Positions 1 to 8,219 of a stretch of 64,000 nucleotides of DNA are shown piece after piece. Source of the DNA: Holophagales bacterium UBA5704. GTDB taxonomy: Bacteria > Acidobacteriota > Thermoanaerobaculia > Multivoradales > UBA5704. Made by a program: the position numbers and the translations under genes. Position 1 is the stretch's first letter. Each line of letters opens with the position of its first letter. Below the pieces are notes generated by a model, which was not told the origin of the DNA, ran no database searches, and worked only from the letters and a program-made list of their open reading frames with translations. The stretch is from NCBI GenBank assembly GCA_002420005.1, contig DIHE01000171.1, positions 62,001 through 126,000 on the forward strand. The letters run 5' to 3'.

Positions 1-942
1 GATGGCGGTCAGCCAGAAGGGCACCGGCAGGAGCTGCGGGGCGCTTCCGTCGTCGGGGATCTCCGGCTGCTCGATGTCCGGCGCCGGTGCCTTCTGGGCG
101 AGCTGTCGCAGCTCGCGCCGGAAGATCAACCCATAGATCACGGTGGCCCCGACCACGGCGAGCGCTGCGCGCCAGCCGAAATGGCCGAGCATGAACGGTG
201 TGTCCCAACCCCACGGGCGGGCGACCATCAACACCGGGGGCGCGGCAAAATGTGTCAACGTGCCGCCGATCGAAACGTTGACGAACAGCAGCCCGAGCGT
301 TGCGTACTTGAGGCGCGGGCTCGGATCGAGATCGTAGAACTGCCGCGCGAGGAGAAGCGCGCAGATGGTCATCGCGGCGGGCTCGGTGATGAACGAGCCG
401 AACAGGGGGCCGATGGTCAGGATCACGAACCACCAAGCCCCCGGAGTGCCCTTCCCGAGGTTCGCCAGGCGTTGCAGCGCCCGCTCGGCGAAGACGATCA
501 CCGGCCGCGTCGAGGCGATCGCCATGATCACGACCACGAACAGAGGCTCCGTATAGATCACCGTGTCGTTCAGGTAGTGCGTCGCCGTGGACCAGCCGAC
601 CCAGAGGACCATGACGATGAGGAGGGGGATCGCCCAGAGCCCGAAGACGACCTCGATCTCGCCCAGGAAATGGAGGAGCTCGGCGAGAACGCTGGGCCGG
701 GACGGCCGGCCCAGGGCGGCGGCGCGGTGGTCGGCGCGATGCTGGACGTTATGGGAGAGCTTGGCGAACCAGGCCGCCGAGAAGGTGTGGAGGATCGCCA
801 GAACGAAGATCGCCGTCGCCACGGCGTTGAACGGATTCACCGCGATGCGTTCGCCCAGGGTCTCCAGGAGGCCCCCGGGCACCGGTGGATAGGCGTCCAG
901 GGGGGTGGGGAAGGGGGGCAGGGTGGCCGCGGTGGTCGACAT
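1..942 (-). CDS. Putative Na+/H+ antiporter, DUF1504-like (partial, C-terminus outside window)
   Basis: The reading frame is open for 314 codons from an ATG at 942 to the window edge, so the C-terminus is missing. The product is a polytopic inner-membrane protein with hydrophobic segments around residues 39-54, 105-125, 130-150, 175-195 and 225-245. A conserved-looking stretch SIGGTLTHFAAPPVLMVA and an upstream GSFITEPAAM resemble the putative Na+/H+ antiporter family DUF1504 and the ion-transporter superfamily. The likely role is proton-coupled sodium export; substrate and polarity are inferred. There is no Shine-Dalgarno, but a TATGGT box ends 6 nt before the ATG, as at other leaderless-looking starts here. 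It is divergent from a second antiporter gene. Confidence 0.75.
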   Translation of the reverse strand, partial: MSTTAATLPPFPTPLDAYPPVPGGLLETLGERIAVNPFNAVATAIFVLAILHTFSAAWFAKLSHNVQHRADHRAAALGRPSRPSVLAELLHFLGEIEVVFGLWAIPLLIVMVLWVGWSTATHYLNDTVIYTEPLFVVVIMAIASTRPVIVFAERALQRLANLGKGTPGAWWFVILTIGPLFGSFITEPAAMTICALLLARQFYDLDPSPRLKYATLGLLFVNVSIGGTLTHFAAPPVLMVARPWGWDTPFMLGHFGWRAALAVVGATVIYGLIFRRELRQLAQKAPAPDIEQPEIPDDGSAPQLLPVPFWLTAI

Positions 943-948
943 CCAGGG

Positions 949-954
949 ACCATA
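949..954 (-). promoter_or_regulatory. -10 box of leaderless-looking promoter (antiporter)
   Basis: TATGGT on the minus strand ends 6 nt before the ATG at 942, and no Shine-Dalgarno is visible. This is one of about ten TANNNT boxes in the window at 6-9 nt from a start codon. Confidence 0.45.
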
Positions 955-966
955 GCGGAGACGCCG

Positions 967-991
967 CCTCCGCGGCAAGCGCGGAGGTTTT
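967..991 (+). terminator. Hairpin with T4 tail between divergent antiporters
   Basis: A perfect 8-bp stem (CCTCCGCG / CGCGGAGG) closes a 5-nt loop and is followed by TTTT on the plus strand. No plus-strand gene lies upstream within the window. It may stop antisense read-through or be a regulatory element in the 301-bp divergent gap (943-1243), where no gene is seen. Confidence 0.4.
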
Positions 992-1243
992 CCTCCGTCC
1001 TCTTGGAATCGGGGCCGGGATCCCTGAGTGGCAGGCAAATTGCAAAGGAGCAAAGGGAAGGGACACAGAAGGTCGCTTCCTGAAGGGGGGAAACGATGCA
1101 GAGCGGTCGAGGTTCGAGACGGCGCTGAGCGTGCCAGAGTGGCGGATCGCGCGTTATCTGTCGAGGCCGGGGACCAAGCCTTCGCTTGCAGCTTCCAAGG
1201 AACCCAGCGGGCCCGGCGGCTCGTTGCAGAGAGAGGGGGAACC

Positions 1244-3118
1244 ATGAGCCATTCCGCCTTCGCCGATCCCGCGCTGACCGTGGCACTCGCCTTGGCCGCG
1301 GGCATGCTCGCACAGGCCCTGGCGCGCCATTTGCGAATCCCGGGCATCGTGCTGCTCCTGGGCATGGGTGTCCTGCTGGGGCCGGACGGCCTGAACGTCG
1401 TGCGCCCGGGCGCCCTCGGCGACTCGCTGCACACCCTGGTCGGCTTTTCCGTCGCGGTGATTCTGTTCGAAGGCGGGATGAACCTGAAGTGGTCCCGGAT
1501 GCGGAGGGAGGCGCGGAGCATCCGCCAGCTCGTCACTCTCGGCGCCCTGGTCACGGCCGTCGGCGGCACCCTGGCCGCGGGGCTCCTTCTGCACTGGGAC
1601 TGGGTGCTGTCCCTCCTCTTCGGCACACTGGTCATGGTCACCGGCCCGACGGTGATCAATCCGTTGTTGCGCCGCATCAAGGTCAAGGAGAGGGTGGCGA
1701 CCGTGCTCGAGGCAGAGGGCATTCTGGTCGACGCCATCGGTGCCATCGTGGCCGTCGTCACCCTGGAGGTCGTGCTCAGCCCGGCGCCCCTGTCCCTCAC
1801 CGGGGGAGCCTGGCATCTGGTGTCCCGCCTCGCCTTCGGCGTGGTGTTCGGGGCGGTCGGCGGCTTGCTTCTCGCCGGGCTCCTGCGCGGCGAGCGCGTG
1901 GTACCGGAGGGACTGGCGAGCGTCTTCACTCTCGCTTTCGTCGTCGCCCTGTACCAGGTGAGCAACGCCATCGTGCCGGAGACCGGCATCCTCGGCGTGA
2001 TCCTCGCCGGTATCGTCGTGGGCAACTCTCCGTCCCAGGCGTTGGGGGATCTCCGGGAGTTCAAGGAGCAGCTCACCATCCTGCTGCTGGGGCTGCTCTT
2101 CGTCCTGCTCGCGGCGGACGTGCGGCTGCAAGAGGTGCGTGCCCTGGGCTGGGCCGGCCTCGCAACGGTGCTCGCCCTCATGCTGCTGGTCCGGCCGCTC
2201 AACATCCTGGCGGGGACCATGGGCTCGGACCTGACCTGGCGCGAGAAGGTCTTCCTCTCCTGGCTGGCGCCGCGCGGCATCGTGGCGGCGGCGGTCTCGG
2301 CGCTGTTCGCCCAGAGCCTGGACGAGGCGGGGCGTCCGGGAGGCGCCGAGCTGCGCGCGCTGGTCTTCCTGGTGATCGCGGTCACCGTGGTGGTCCAGGG
2401 GCTTTCCGGCGGCCCGGTGGCCTCCTGGCTCGGACTGCGCCGCCGATCCGATCACGGCTTCGTCCTGCTCGGGGCCAATCCCATCGCGCGGGCGGTGGGG
2501 AAGGCGTTGGGGGATGCGGGAGAGGAGGTCGTGCTGATCGACTCCAACCCGGACGCCTGCCGTGCGGCCGAGAATGAGGGCTTCCGCGTGCTCCATGGCA
2601 GCGGTCTCGATCCCGGCATCCATCTGAAAGCCGCCCTCGACACGCGGGCCGGCTGCCTCGGAGTCACCTCCAACGAGGAGGTCAACCTGCTGTTTGCCCG
2701 GCGCGCCCGCAAGGATTTCAAAGTTCCGCGCGTCTGGGCGGCGGTACGCCGTGGCCATGTCGGGGTGAGCGAAGACGTCGTGAGGAGCTCCGGTGGCCAC
2801 CTGCTGTTCGGCGGGCCGGTCGGGCTCCTCGCCTGGATCCGCCGCGTGGAGCGCAACGAAGCCGTCGTCGAGGTCTGGCGGTTCGAGGGGCCGGCGGGAA
2901 CGGATGCCGGCCTGCTGGCGCCGTCCATCGACAGCGTCCTGCCTTTGGCCGTGGTGCGCGGCAAGAAAGTCTTTCCGATGGACGAGACCGTGACGTTCCG
3001 TCGGGGTGACCGGCTGTGTGCCGCCGTCAGCTCCGAGGCCCGGCGGGCAGCGCGGGAACACCTGCTCGAGGCCGGTTGGCAGCCCGAGGTGCCACTGGAA
3101 GGACCGGGAGCCGGTTGA
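1244..3118 (+). CDS. Monovalent cation/proton antiporter with C-terminal TrkA-N domain
   Basis: The product is 624 residues. The first ~390 form a CPA-family antiporter membrane domain with about 12 hydrophobic segments, a VILFEGGMNL segment and the TGPTVINPLLRR motif near residue 133, followed by VDAIGAIVA. From about residue 405 a Rossmann-like TrkA-N (RCK) domain starts (HGFVLLGANPIARAVG, then an acidic VLIDSNPDA strand end), suggesting nucleotide control of Na+ or K+/H+ exchange. The glycine-rich loop is GANPIA rather than GxGxxG, so the ligand is uncertain. The ATG at 1244 is chosen because a purine-rich AGAGGGGG precedes it and translation begins directly at the first membrane helix; the frame is open further upstream but lacks a credible site. 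Confidence 0.85.
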   Translation: MSHSAFADPALTVALALAAGMLAQALARHLRIPGIVLLLGMGVLLGPDGLNVVRPGALGDSLHTLVGFSVAVILFEGGMNLKWSRMRREARSIRQLVTLGALVTAVGGTLAAGLLLHWDWVLSLLFGTLVMVTGPTVINPLLRRIKVKERVATVLEAEGILVDAIGAIVAVVTLEVVLSPAPLSLTGGAWHLVSRLAFGVVFGAVGGLLLAGLLRGERVVPEGLASVFTLAFVVALYQVSNAIVPETGILGVILAGIVVGNSPSQALGDLREFKEQLTILLLGLLFVLLAADVRLQEVRALGWAGLATVLALMLLVRPLNILAGTMGSDLTWREKVFLSWLAPRGIVAAAVSALFAQSLDEAGRPGGAELRALVFLVIAVTVVVQGLSGGPVASWLGLRRRSDHGFVLLGANPIARAVGKALGDAGEEVVLIDSNPDACRAAENEGFRVLHGSGLDPGIHLKAALDTRAGCLGVTSNEEVNLLFARRARKDFKVPRVWAAVRRGHVGVSEDVVRSSGGHLLFGGPVGLLAWIRRVERNEAVVEVWRFEGPAGTDAGLLAPSIDSVLPLAVVRGKKVFPMDETVTFRRGDRLCAAVSSEARRAAREHLLEAGWQPEVPLEGPGAG

Positions 3119-3184
3119 CGCGGGTGGCCCTTGGCCGGCGGGCCGCGGGGACCACGGGGGCTGGCAAACCGAGGAGAGGAGGAG

Positions 3185-3220
3185 GGAAAAAAGCGCTCCC
3201 TCCGGACGGCGGAGGGAGCG
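3185..3220 (-). terminator. Rho-independent terminator of the protease operon
   Basis: A perfect 11-bp stem (CGCTCCCTCCG at 3194-3204 with its complement at 3210-3220) and 5-nt loop is followed on the minus strand by six T residues. It lies 22 bp beyond the stop of the first minus-strand protease gene and ends that transcript. It also sits in the convergent gap after the antiporter. Confidence 0.85.
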
Positions 3221-3242
3221 GAACGAAAGAAGGCCGGCCGGC

Positions 3243-4508
3243 TCAGGGGTTGCAGAACGAGCTGGGCCTCGCGTCGCGCACGGCGTCGATGAAATCGAAC
3301 ACCAGCCCGTGGATCTTGATCGAGCGGTTCTCGACGCCGGAGTAGTCGGACTTGACGATGCCCACCACCTGCCGGTTGCCGTTGTTGAAATCGTAGATCG
3401 CCGAGCCGCTGTGGCCCCCGGTGATGTCGTGCTTGGAAAAGAGGTAGGAGGCGTTGGTGCGGGTGATCTTCGCCTCCATCCCGTACAACGAGCCGCCGCA
3501 CTTCTTGTCGCCGCGCGGCGAGGCGCTGCAGGTCTGGGTGTTGCCGGGATAGCCGAAGTTCCACATGGTGGACCCGGCCAGGCTGTTGTCCACCCGGTAG
3601 CCGAACCAGCCCAGGCTGCAGCTGTTCTGGTTGTCGGCGAGCACGAGGACGGCGAAGTCGCGGGTGTCCCAACCGTTGTTGACGTACTTGGCATCGGCGT
3701 AATACCACTCGATGTTCTTGTAGTTGTTCGGCGAGGGGTCTCCATTGTTCATCGTCTTGTTGAGCCCGTCGCCGCCCGGCCACCAGTCGCGCAGCATCAG
3801 GCTCGCCTCGCCGCCGCCTTCGGTGAACACGCAGTGCGCCGCGGTCAGCAGGTGGCGCTCGCCGATCTTGGTCGCCGAGCAGGACACCGGGGGCACGCTC
3901 GCCGTGTTGCTGCCGTCCGCCACCAGGACGCCGAGCGCCCGCCAGGGATACGCCTTCATGTCGTAGCCGTTGTCGAGGCTGCGCAGGATGCGATTGTCAC
4001 CGCCGAGGACGCTCTTTTCCATCACCTGAGAGTCGGGCTCGCCGGCCTCTCCCACGCCCACCCCCGGGTCACCGTCGGCACTGCGCAGAGCGGCGGCGCC
4101 GCGGGTGAGCCGGATCGCCCGCAGCCGTTCGGCGAGATTGTGCGGCTTGAAGCCCCACTTTTCCCCCGCGGCGTTGACGAAGACACCGGCGAATTCCTGC
4201 GCGTCGAGCGAGGCGTTGAGAGCTTGTCTCTCCTCGGTGCTCATCGGCTTCGGCCGTTCCTTCGCGAGGCGGGCGAAGTGCTCCTTCTCCTGCTTGGGCG
4301 TGGCGATCGGCATGTAGCCGAGGAAGACGTACTCCGGGTCCGCCGGGTCCGCGGACAGCGACGGCGGCACCGTAGGCGCCAGGCCGGTCTGTTCATAGAT
4401 CGCTCGCCGCTCGGCATAAAACTGCGCATCGGGCGCCTGGGCGGTGAGCTGGGTGCCGGCGATGAGCAGCAGGCCGGCGAGGGCGAAGGTCGTGCGCTGC
4501 GTCTTCAT
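3243..4508 (-). CDS. Secreted trypsin/V8-like serine protease with N-terminal propeptide
   Basis: The product is 421 residues. Residues 1-24 form a Sec signal peptide ending near TQLTAQA. A ~190-residue N-terminal region (likely propeptide) precedes a chymotrypsin-fold domain. The catalytic triad is readable: H225 in LLTAAHC, D284 in TRDFAVLVL and S367 in GGHSGSAIYD. Cysteines in the catalytic domain may form disulfides, which fits an extracytoplasmic enzyme. It ends the transcript, followed by a strong terminator, and starts 41 bp after the next protease gene, so the two probably share a promoter. A GGAGAA lies just before the ATG. The substrate is unknown. Confidence 0.88.
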   Translation of the reverse strand: MKTQRTTFALAGLLLIAGTQLTAQAPDAQFYAERRAIYEQTGLAPTVPPSLSADPADPEYVFLGYMPIATPKQEKEHFARLAKERPKPMSTEERQALNASLDAQEFAGVFVNAAGEKWGFKPHNLAERLRAIRLTRGAAALRSADGDPGVGVGEAGEPDSQVMEKSVLGGDNRILRSLDNGYDMKAYPWRALGVLVADGSNTASVPPVSCSATKIGERHLLTAAHCVFTEGGGEASLMLRDWWPGGDGLNKTMNNGDPSPNNYKNIEWYYADAKYVNNGWDTRDFAVLVLADNQNSCSLGWFGYRVDNSLAGSTMWNFGYPGNTQTCSASPRGDKKCGGSLYGMEAKITRTNASYLFSKHDITGGHSGSAIYDFNNGNRQVVGIVKSDYSGVENRSIKIHGLVFDFIDAVRDARPSSFCNP

Positions 4509-4549
4509 ACGTTTCTCCTTTGGGTCTGCCGTTGTCGAGACTCGATCGA

Positions 4550-5512
4550 TCAAAAGCCGCAACCGTCGGAGGGCGGCACGTCGGCGGGGAGGTCGGCACC
4601 GGACAGGGTTCTCCAGCGCCACGAGAAATCGATCACGTTGCCGTTGGGGGGGAAGAGCAGCGCGTTCTCGATCCGGTCGACCGCCCCCGGAGTGAGGCGG
4701 GAAGCCCACAGCCGGCCTGCCTGGCATTCCGAGACCGGAGCGCCGATGAACACGCCGACGAGCTGGCGTTGGCCGGAGACGAAGACGTAGACCGGCGAGC
4801 CGCTCTGGCCACCGACTCCGTCGTTGGTGAGGTGGAAGAGCCCCTTGTCTCCGCCGTCCTGCCAGACCAGGGGGGTGCTGAGGAAATCGTTGGCGGAGCC
4901 GGTCTGCCAGACGGTGCCGGTGGTCTTGTCGCCTGGGTAACCGATCGAGAACGGGGTCAGGTTTTGCACCGTGCTCCAGGTTTGGTACGAGAAGCTCATC
5001 GGCACCGCGCCGGGAATCGGGCTCGCCAGCTCGATGACCGCATAGTCGAGCGCTTTGTTGGCGGCCGAGGCGCTGCCGTTGTCGTAGGCCGCGGGCACGA
5101 ACACGCGCACCGCGTGGTGATCGCCGAACGGGCGGCCACAGGGGCCGGTGCTGAACTGGGCCAGACGGAAGCGGATCGGGCCGGTTCGGAAATCGTTGCC
5201 GGAATCGAGGACGCAGTGGGCGGCGGTCAGCACGTGCTTCGGCCCGATCAAAGTGCCCGAGCAGCCGGGCGCTCCGGAGAGGTCGAGTCGGCCGACGTGC
5301 CGCCAGGGACCATTCGCGGAGAGGGCACCGGCCGCCGTGGTCGGACCCTGTGTCCGGTCGTCGCAGCCGATGATCTGGGTCGAGGCGGAACACTGGGACG
5401 CGCAGGCCTGGGCCTCGACCGGAGTCACGGGCGTGGCGAGGCCGGCGAGAGAGGCGAAGCAAGCGAGGCGGGCCATCCAGCGATGGGGCCGGGTCGTGAG
5501 CGTGGGGTTCAT
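4550..5512 (-). CDS. Secreted trypsin-like serine protease
   Basis: The product is 320 residues. The N-terminus (MNPTLTTRPHRWMARLACF...) is a signal peptide with cleavage probably after VEAQA. The catalytic triad is H99 in LTAAHC, D156 in LDYAVIEL and S237 in GGQSGSPVYV. Unlike its neighbour it has almost no propeptide, only about 60 residues before the catalytic domain. The ATG at 5512 has an excellent AGGAGAAGGAAG upstream; a longer frame to 5653 lacks one. It precedes the other protease in the same direction. The 220-bp upstream gap carries two overlapping palindromes but no gene. Confidence 0.88.
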   Translation of the reverse strand: MNPTLTTRPHRWMARLACFASLAGLATPVTPVEAQACASQCSASTQIIGCDDRTQGPTTAAGALSANGPWRHVGRLDLSGAPGCSGTLIGPKHVLTAAHCVLDSGNDFRTGPIRFRLAQFSTGPCGRPFGDHHAVRVFVPAAYDNGSASAANKALDYAVIELASPIPGAVPMSFSYQTWSTVQNLTPFSIGYPGDKTTGTVWQTGSANDFLSTPLVWQDGGDKGLFHLTNDGVGGQSGSPVYVFVSGQRQLVGVFIGAPVSECQAGRLWASRLTPGAVDRIENALLFPPNGNVIDFSWRWRTLSGADLPADVPPSDGCGF

Positions 5513-5674
5513 CTTCCTTCTCCTTCGGGTTCGAGGCGGTGCATCGTGCGCCGCACCACTCCAGAAGGGCAGGATCGGTGCCAGCCCGGGCCGGCCGGCG
5601 CCGGGGTGGTGTAAACCGTTGAAAAGGAAGCTTGTTGCGGGAGCTGCCGGCAACCCTGAAGGAGCTCCAGGACC

Positions 5675-5702
5675 CTCTCCGATCGGAGAGACTCTCTCCG
5701 GA
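5675..5702. promoter_or_regulatory. Overlapping palindromes upstream of the protease operon
   Basis: CTCTCCGATCGGAGAG (5675-5690) is a perfect 16-bp palindrome. It overlaps a second dyad, CGGAGAG-ACT-CTCTCCG (5684-5700). The 21-mer 5682-5702 matches the inverted repeat at 7633-7653 at 16 of 21 positions, and the paired positions 7 and 15 change together (T:A to G:C). It lies about 170 bp upstream of the protease start, a distance typical of activator sites for sigma-54 promoters. No convincing -24/-12 element was found. Confidence 0.5.
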
Positions 5703-5732
5703 CAGAGGGATCGGGGGCCGGTGGAGAGGGGC

Positions 5733-7607
5733 TTACTCGATCTCGTCGCGCAGGCCGAGATTGGTAATCAGGCGGTGCAGGTAGTTGGCGTTCAGCCCGA
5801 GTTGCTCGGCCGCTTTCGTGACGTTGCCGCCGGCTGCGCGGACGGCGGTCACGATCAGGCGTTTCTTCGTCTCGTTGATCGTTTCGTGGAAGCGGGTGAC
5901 CGGGATCTTGCCGGTGCCTCCCGGGGGCGCTTCGAGGATCGTCTCCGGCAGGTCCTCGGGGCGGATCAGATCGTCCTCTCCCAGCACGATCGCGCGTTCG
6001 ACGGCGTTCGACAGCTCGCGGACGTTGCCGGGCCAGGCGTAGCGTTGGAGGAGGGCGCGCGCTTCCGGGGTGAAGCCGGCCACCCGGCGGCCGAGGCGGG
6101 TGCCGAAGCGGGCGGCGAAGTGGCTGGCGAGGAGCGGGACGTCCTCGCGCCGCTCGCGCAGCGGGGGCAGAATGCAGGAGATCACGTTGAGCCGGTAGAA
6201 CAGGTCCTCCCGGAACGTTCCGGCGCGGATCGCCGCTTCGAGGTCGCGGTGAGTCGCCGCGATCACCCGCACGTCGACGCGGATCGGCCGCGTGCCTCCG
6301 ACGCGCTCGAATTCCCGTTCCTGGAGGACGCGCAGAAGCTTGGCCTGCAAGGTCGGCGGCATTTCGGCGATCTCGTCGAGGAAGAGGGTCCCCGTGTCGG
6401 CGACCTCGAACTTGCCGGTCTTGCGGGCCACGGCGCCGGTGAAGGCTCCTTGCTCGTGGCCGAAGAGCTCGCTTTCGAGGAGCGTCTCCGAGAGAGTGGC
6501 GCAGTTGATCGCCACGAAGGGCCGGTGCGCCCGCCGGCTCTGGCGGTGGATCGCCCGGGCGGCCACCTCTTTGCCGGTGCCGCTTTCACCGCGCAGGAGG
6601 ACGGTCGCATCGCTCGGGGCCGCGCGGGCGAGCAGGCGCCAGATCTCGCGCATCCGCGGGCTCTCGCCGACCAGATCGTGATCGATCGCCTCCTCCAGAC
6701 GGTCTCTCTCCGCGGCGAGCCATTCCATGTGCCGCGTGTTGGCGAGGGCGAGCGAGGCGATGCCGGCGATGGCGGTGAGCAGCTCCAGATGGGTCTCGTC
6801 GAAGCGCGGCCCGTCCTCCCGCGTATCGAGATAGAGAAGGCCGAGGGGGCCGGCCGTACCGAGGAGCGGAGCGGCGAGGAGCGAGCGGATGCGCGCCGCG
6901 CGCACGCTTTCCGTCTCACCCCAACCCGGCCCGAGGAGGACGTCGTTCGCCAGCTCGGCCTGCCGGTCGCGGACGACGCGCTCGGCCAGGGTGCGGGAGA
7001 GGGGGAACGGGGTGGAGGAACCGGCGCGGTCGGCGGCATGAGACCCGGCGGGCTCGCCGCTGCGATCGAGGAGCAGAAGCGCCGCCCGCTCGGCCGGGAT
7101 CGCATCAAGGAGGAGGGCGAGCAGCCGGCGCGCCAGCGCCTCGGTCGTTCTCAGGGCATGCAGGTCCTGGCCGATCCGCAGCAGCGCCTGGAGCGTGCGC
7201 TGGGCCGGCGCGTCGAGCACCGCATCGACCGGCCGCAGAATCGTGCTCTCCGCGGAGAACCCACCCTCTTCCAGAAACAGACCGGTGGCCGTGGGGGTTT
7301 CCGGTCCGTCCACCTGAACGAGGAAGAGGGATTCACCGACAGCGATCCGGTCTCCCGGCTCGAGGACCCGCTCGCGCACCGGCAGGCCGTTGACGAACGT
7401 GCCATGCCGGCTGTCGGCGTCGCGCAGCCGGAATCCTTCCTGGGTGGCGCCCGGGACCGGCTCGATGGTGCAATGCAGGCGCGAGACGGCGAGGTCGCGC
7501 AGGTGGAGCGTGCTGGCCCGGTCGCGGCCGAGCGTGACCGGCCGGGCGCCGAGCGTCAGGGTGGTACCGGCCAGCGAGCCGGAGATGGCGATGAGTCGTG
7601 AGCCCAC
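5733..7607 (-). CDS. Sigma-54-dependent transcriptional activator (FHA-GAF-AAA-Fis)
   Basis: The product is 624 residues. An FHA domain occupies about residues 20-95 (LGRDRASTLHLRD, RDADSRHGTFVNGL), which binds phosphothreonine. A GAF domain follows at about 120-280. The AAA+ domain at about 310-550 has Walker A GESGTGKE (K346), GAFTGA for sigma-54 contact, and Walker B LFLDEIAEM. A Fis-type helix-turn-helix ends the protein (GGNVTKAAEQLGLNANYLH). The GTG at 7607 is preferred because GGAGGACC precedes it and FHA sequence begins at once. The FHA input suggests control by a Ser/Thr kinase; one is encoded nearby. It is likely to regulate the downstream proteases, which is inference from position. 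Confidence 0.9.
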   Translation of the reverse strand: MGSRLIAISGSLAGTTLTLGARPVTLGRDRASTLHLRDLAVSRLHCTIEPVPGATQEGFRLRDADSRHGTFVNGLPVRERVLEPGDRIAVGESLFLVQVDGPETPTATGLFLEEGGFSAESTILRPVDAVLDAPAQRTLQALLRIGQDLHALRTTEALARRLLALLLDAIPAERAALLLLDRSGEPAGSHAADRAGSSTPFPLSRTLAERVVRDRQAELANDVLLGPGWGETESVRAARIRSLLAAPLLGTAGPLGLLYLDTREDGPRFDETHLELLTAIAGIASLALANTRHMEWLAAERDRLEEAIDHDLVGESPRMREIWRLLARAAPSDATVLLRGESGTGKEVAARAIHRQSRRAHRPFVAINCATLSETLLESELFGHEQGAFTGAVARKTGKFEVADTGTLFLDEIAEMPPTLQAKLLRVLQEREFERVGGTRPIRVDVRVIAATHRDLEAAIRAGTFREDLFYRLNVISCILPPLRERREDVPLLASHFAARFGTRLGRRVAGFTPEARALLQRYAWPGNVRELSNAVERAIVLGEDDLIRPEDLPETILEAPPGGTGKIPVTRFHETINETKKRLIVTAVRAAGGNVTKAAEQLGLNANYLHRLITNLGLRDEIE

Positions 7608-7632
7608 GCGGTGGTCCTCCGCAGCCTCTCTG

Positions 7633-7653
7633 ATCGGATAGAGTCTATCCGAT
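7633..7653. promoter_or_regulatory. 21-bp perfect inverted repeat upstream of the sigma-54 activator
   Basis: ATCGGATAGA-G-TCTATCCGAT is a perfect 10-bp dyad around one base, 25 bp before the GTG start. It sits in the divergent gap shared with the gene at 7782 and resembles the dyad at 5682-5702 beyond the other end of the activator gene. It is a candidate binding site for the activator itself. Confidence 0.55.
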
Positions 7654-7781
7654 CCTCTTCGCCCCGGTACCTGGAGCAGAGGCTGCAAGCGACCTTCTTT
7701 CAATCACTTCCCGGATGGCGCCCGGTTTGGCATCCAGGCTGCAACGTCAGGCGGCCGTGACCAACCCGAAAGGAGAACGCG

Positions 7782-8219
7782 ATGAGTCTGGATTTCAAAG
7801 ACGCAAACCCGGCCCCGGGAGGGGTTCTGGAAGTGACCGTGCAGGGGAAGCTGGGCCAGCCGGGCCTCACGCCGCAGACGATCACTCTCACCGATCAGGT
7901 GCACACGGTGCGGTGGCGGTGCGTCAACCTCGCCAAGGGCTCCCGGCTGGAGATCCACATTGCAGGCGATCCGAAGGGGCCTTTCGTGGAGCTGCGGGCC
8001 GCCGCCATCACCACCAACCCGGCCGAGGTCCAGGGCTTCGGCAACCGGGGTCCACGGAAAACCTTGAAGGAGTACGCCTACGAAGCACGGATCGTGCGGC
8101 GGGGAGGGTTGTCGCGCTCCGCCGGCTCCGGCACGCTGCGCAACCAGGCTAAGAAGGCGGTCGGGCACCCTTTGGCCGGGGGACTGGGCGAGCCGCAGCC
8201 TGACCCGATCGGGGGCTGA
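7782..8219 (+). CDS. Conserved-looking hypothetical protein
   Basis: The product is 145 residues, soluble, with no signal peptide. The first ~110 residues alternate beta-strand-like stretches (GVLEVTVQGKL, HTVRWRCVNLA, SRLEIHIAG), suggesting a small beta-sandwich. The tail is basic then Gly/Pro-rich. No family is recognised. AAGGAGAACGCG precedes the ATG. It is divergent from the sigma-54 activator across a gap that holds an inverted repeat, so it may be regulated with it. Its last 71 bp overlap the end of the convergent kinase gene, which leaves the C-terminus of one of the two uncertain. Confidence 0.6.
   Translation: MSLDFKDANPAPGGVLEVTVQGKLGQPGLTPQTITLTDQVHTVRWRCVNLAKGSRLEIHIAGDPKGPFVELRAAAITTNPAEVQGFGNRGPRKTLKEYAYEARIVRRGGLSRSAGSGTLRNQAKKAVGHPLAGGLGEPQPDPIGG

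Noticed and set aside
1154..3745. Minus-strand open frame of 863 codons across the antiporter
   Set aside because: Antisense to a gene with clear membrane and TrkA motifs; translation is His/Gln/Asp-rich noise.
5513..5732. Sigma-54 (-24/-12) promoter before the protease operon
   Set aside because: A search of both strands in this gap for GG and GC doublets 10 nt apart with TGG and TGC context gave no convincing match.
5148..7601. Plus-strand open frame of 817 codons antisense to the sigma-54 activator
   Set aside because: Its translation is Arg/Gly/Ala/Glu-rich without any motif, while the minus strand shows complete FHA, GAF, AAA and HTH motifs. Long antisense frames are expected at this GC.
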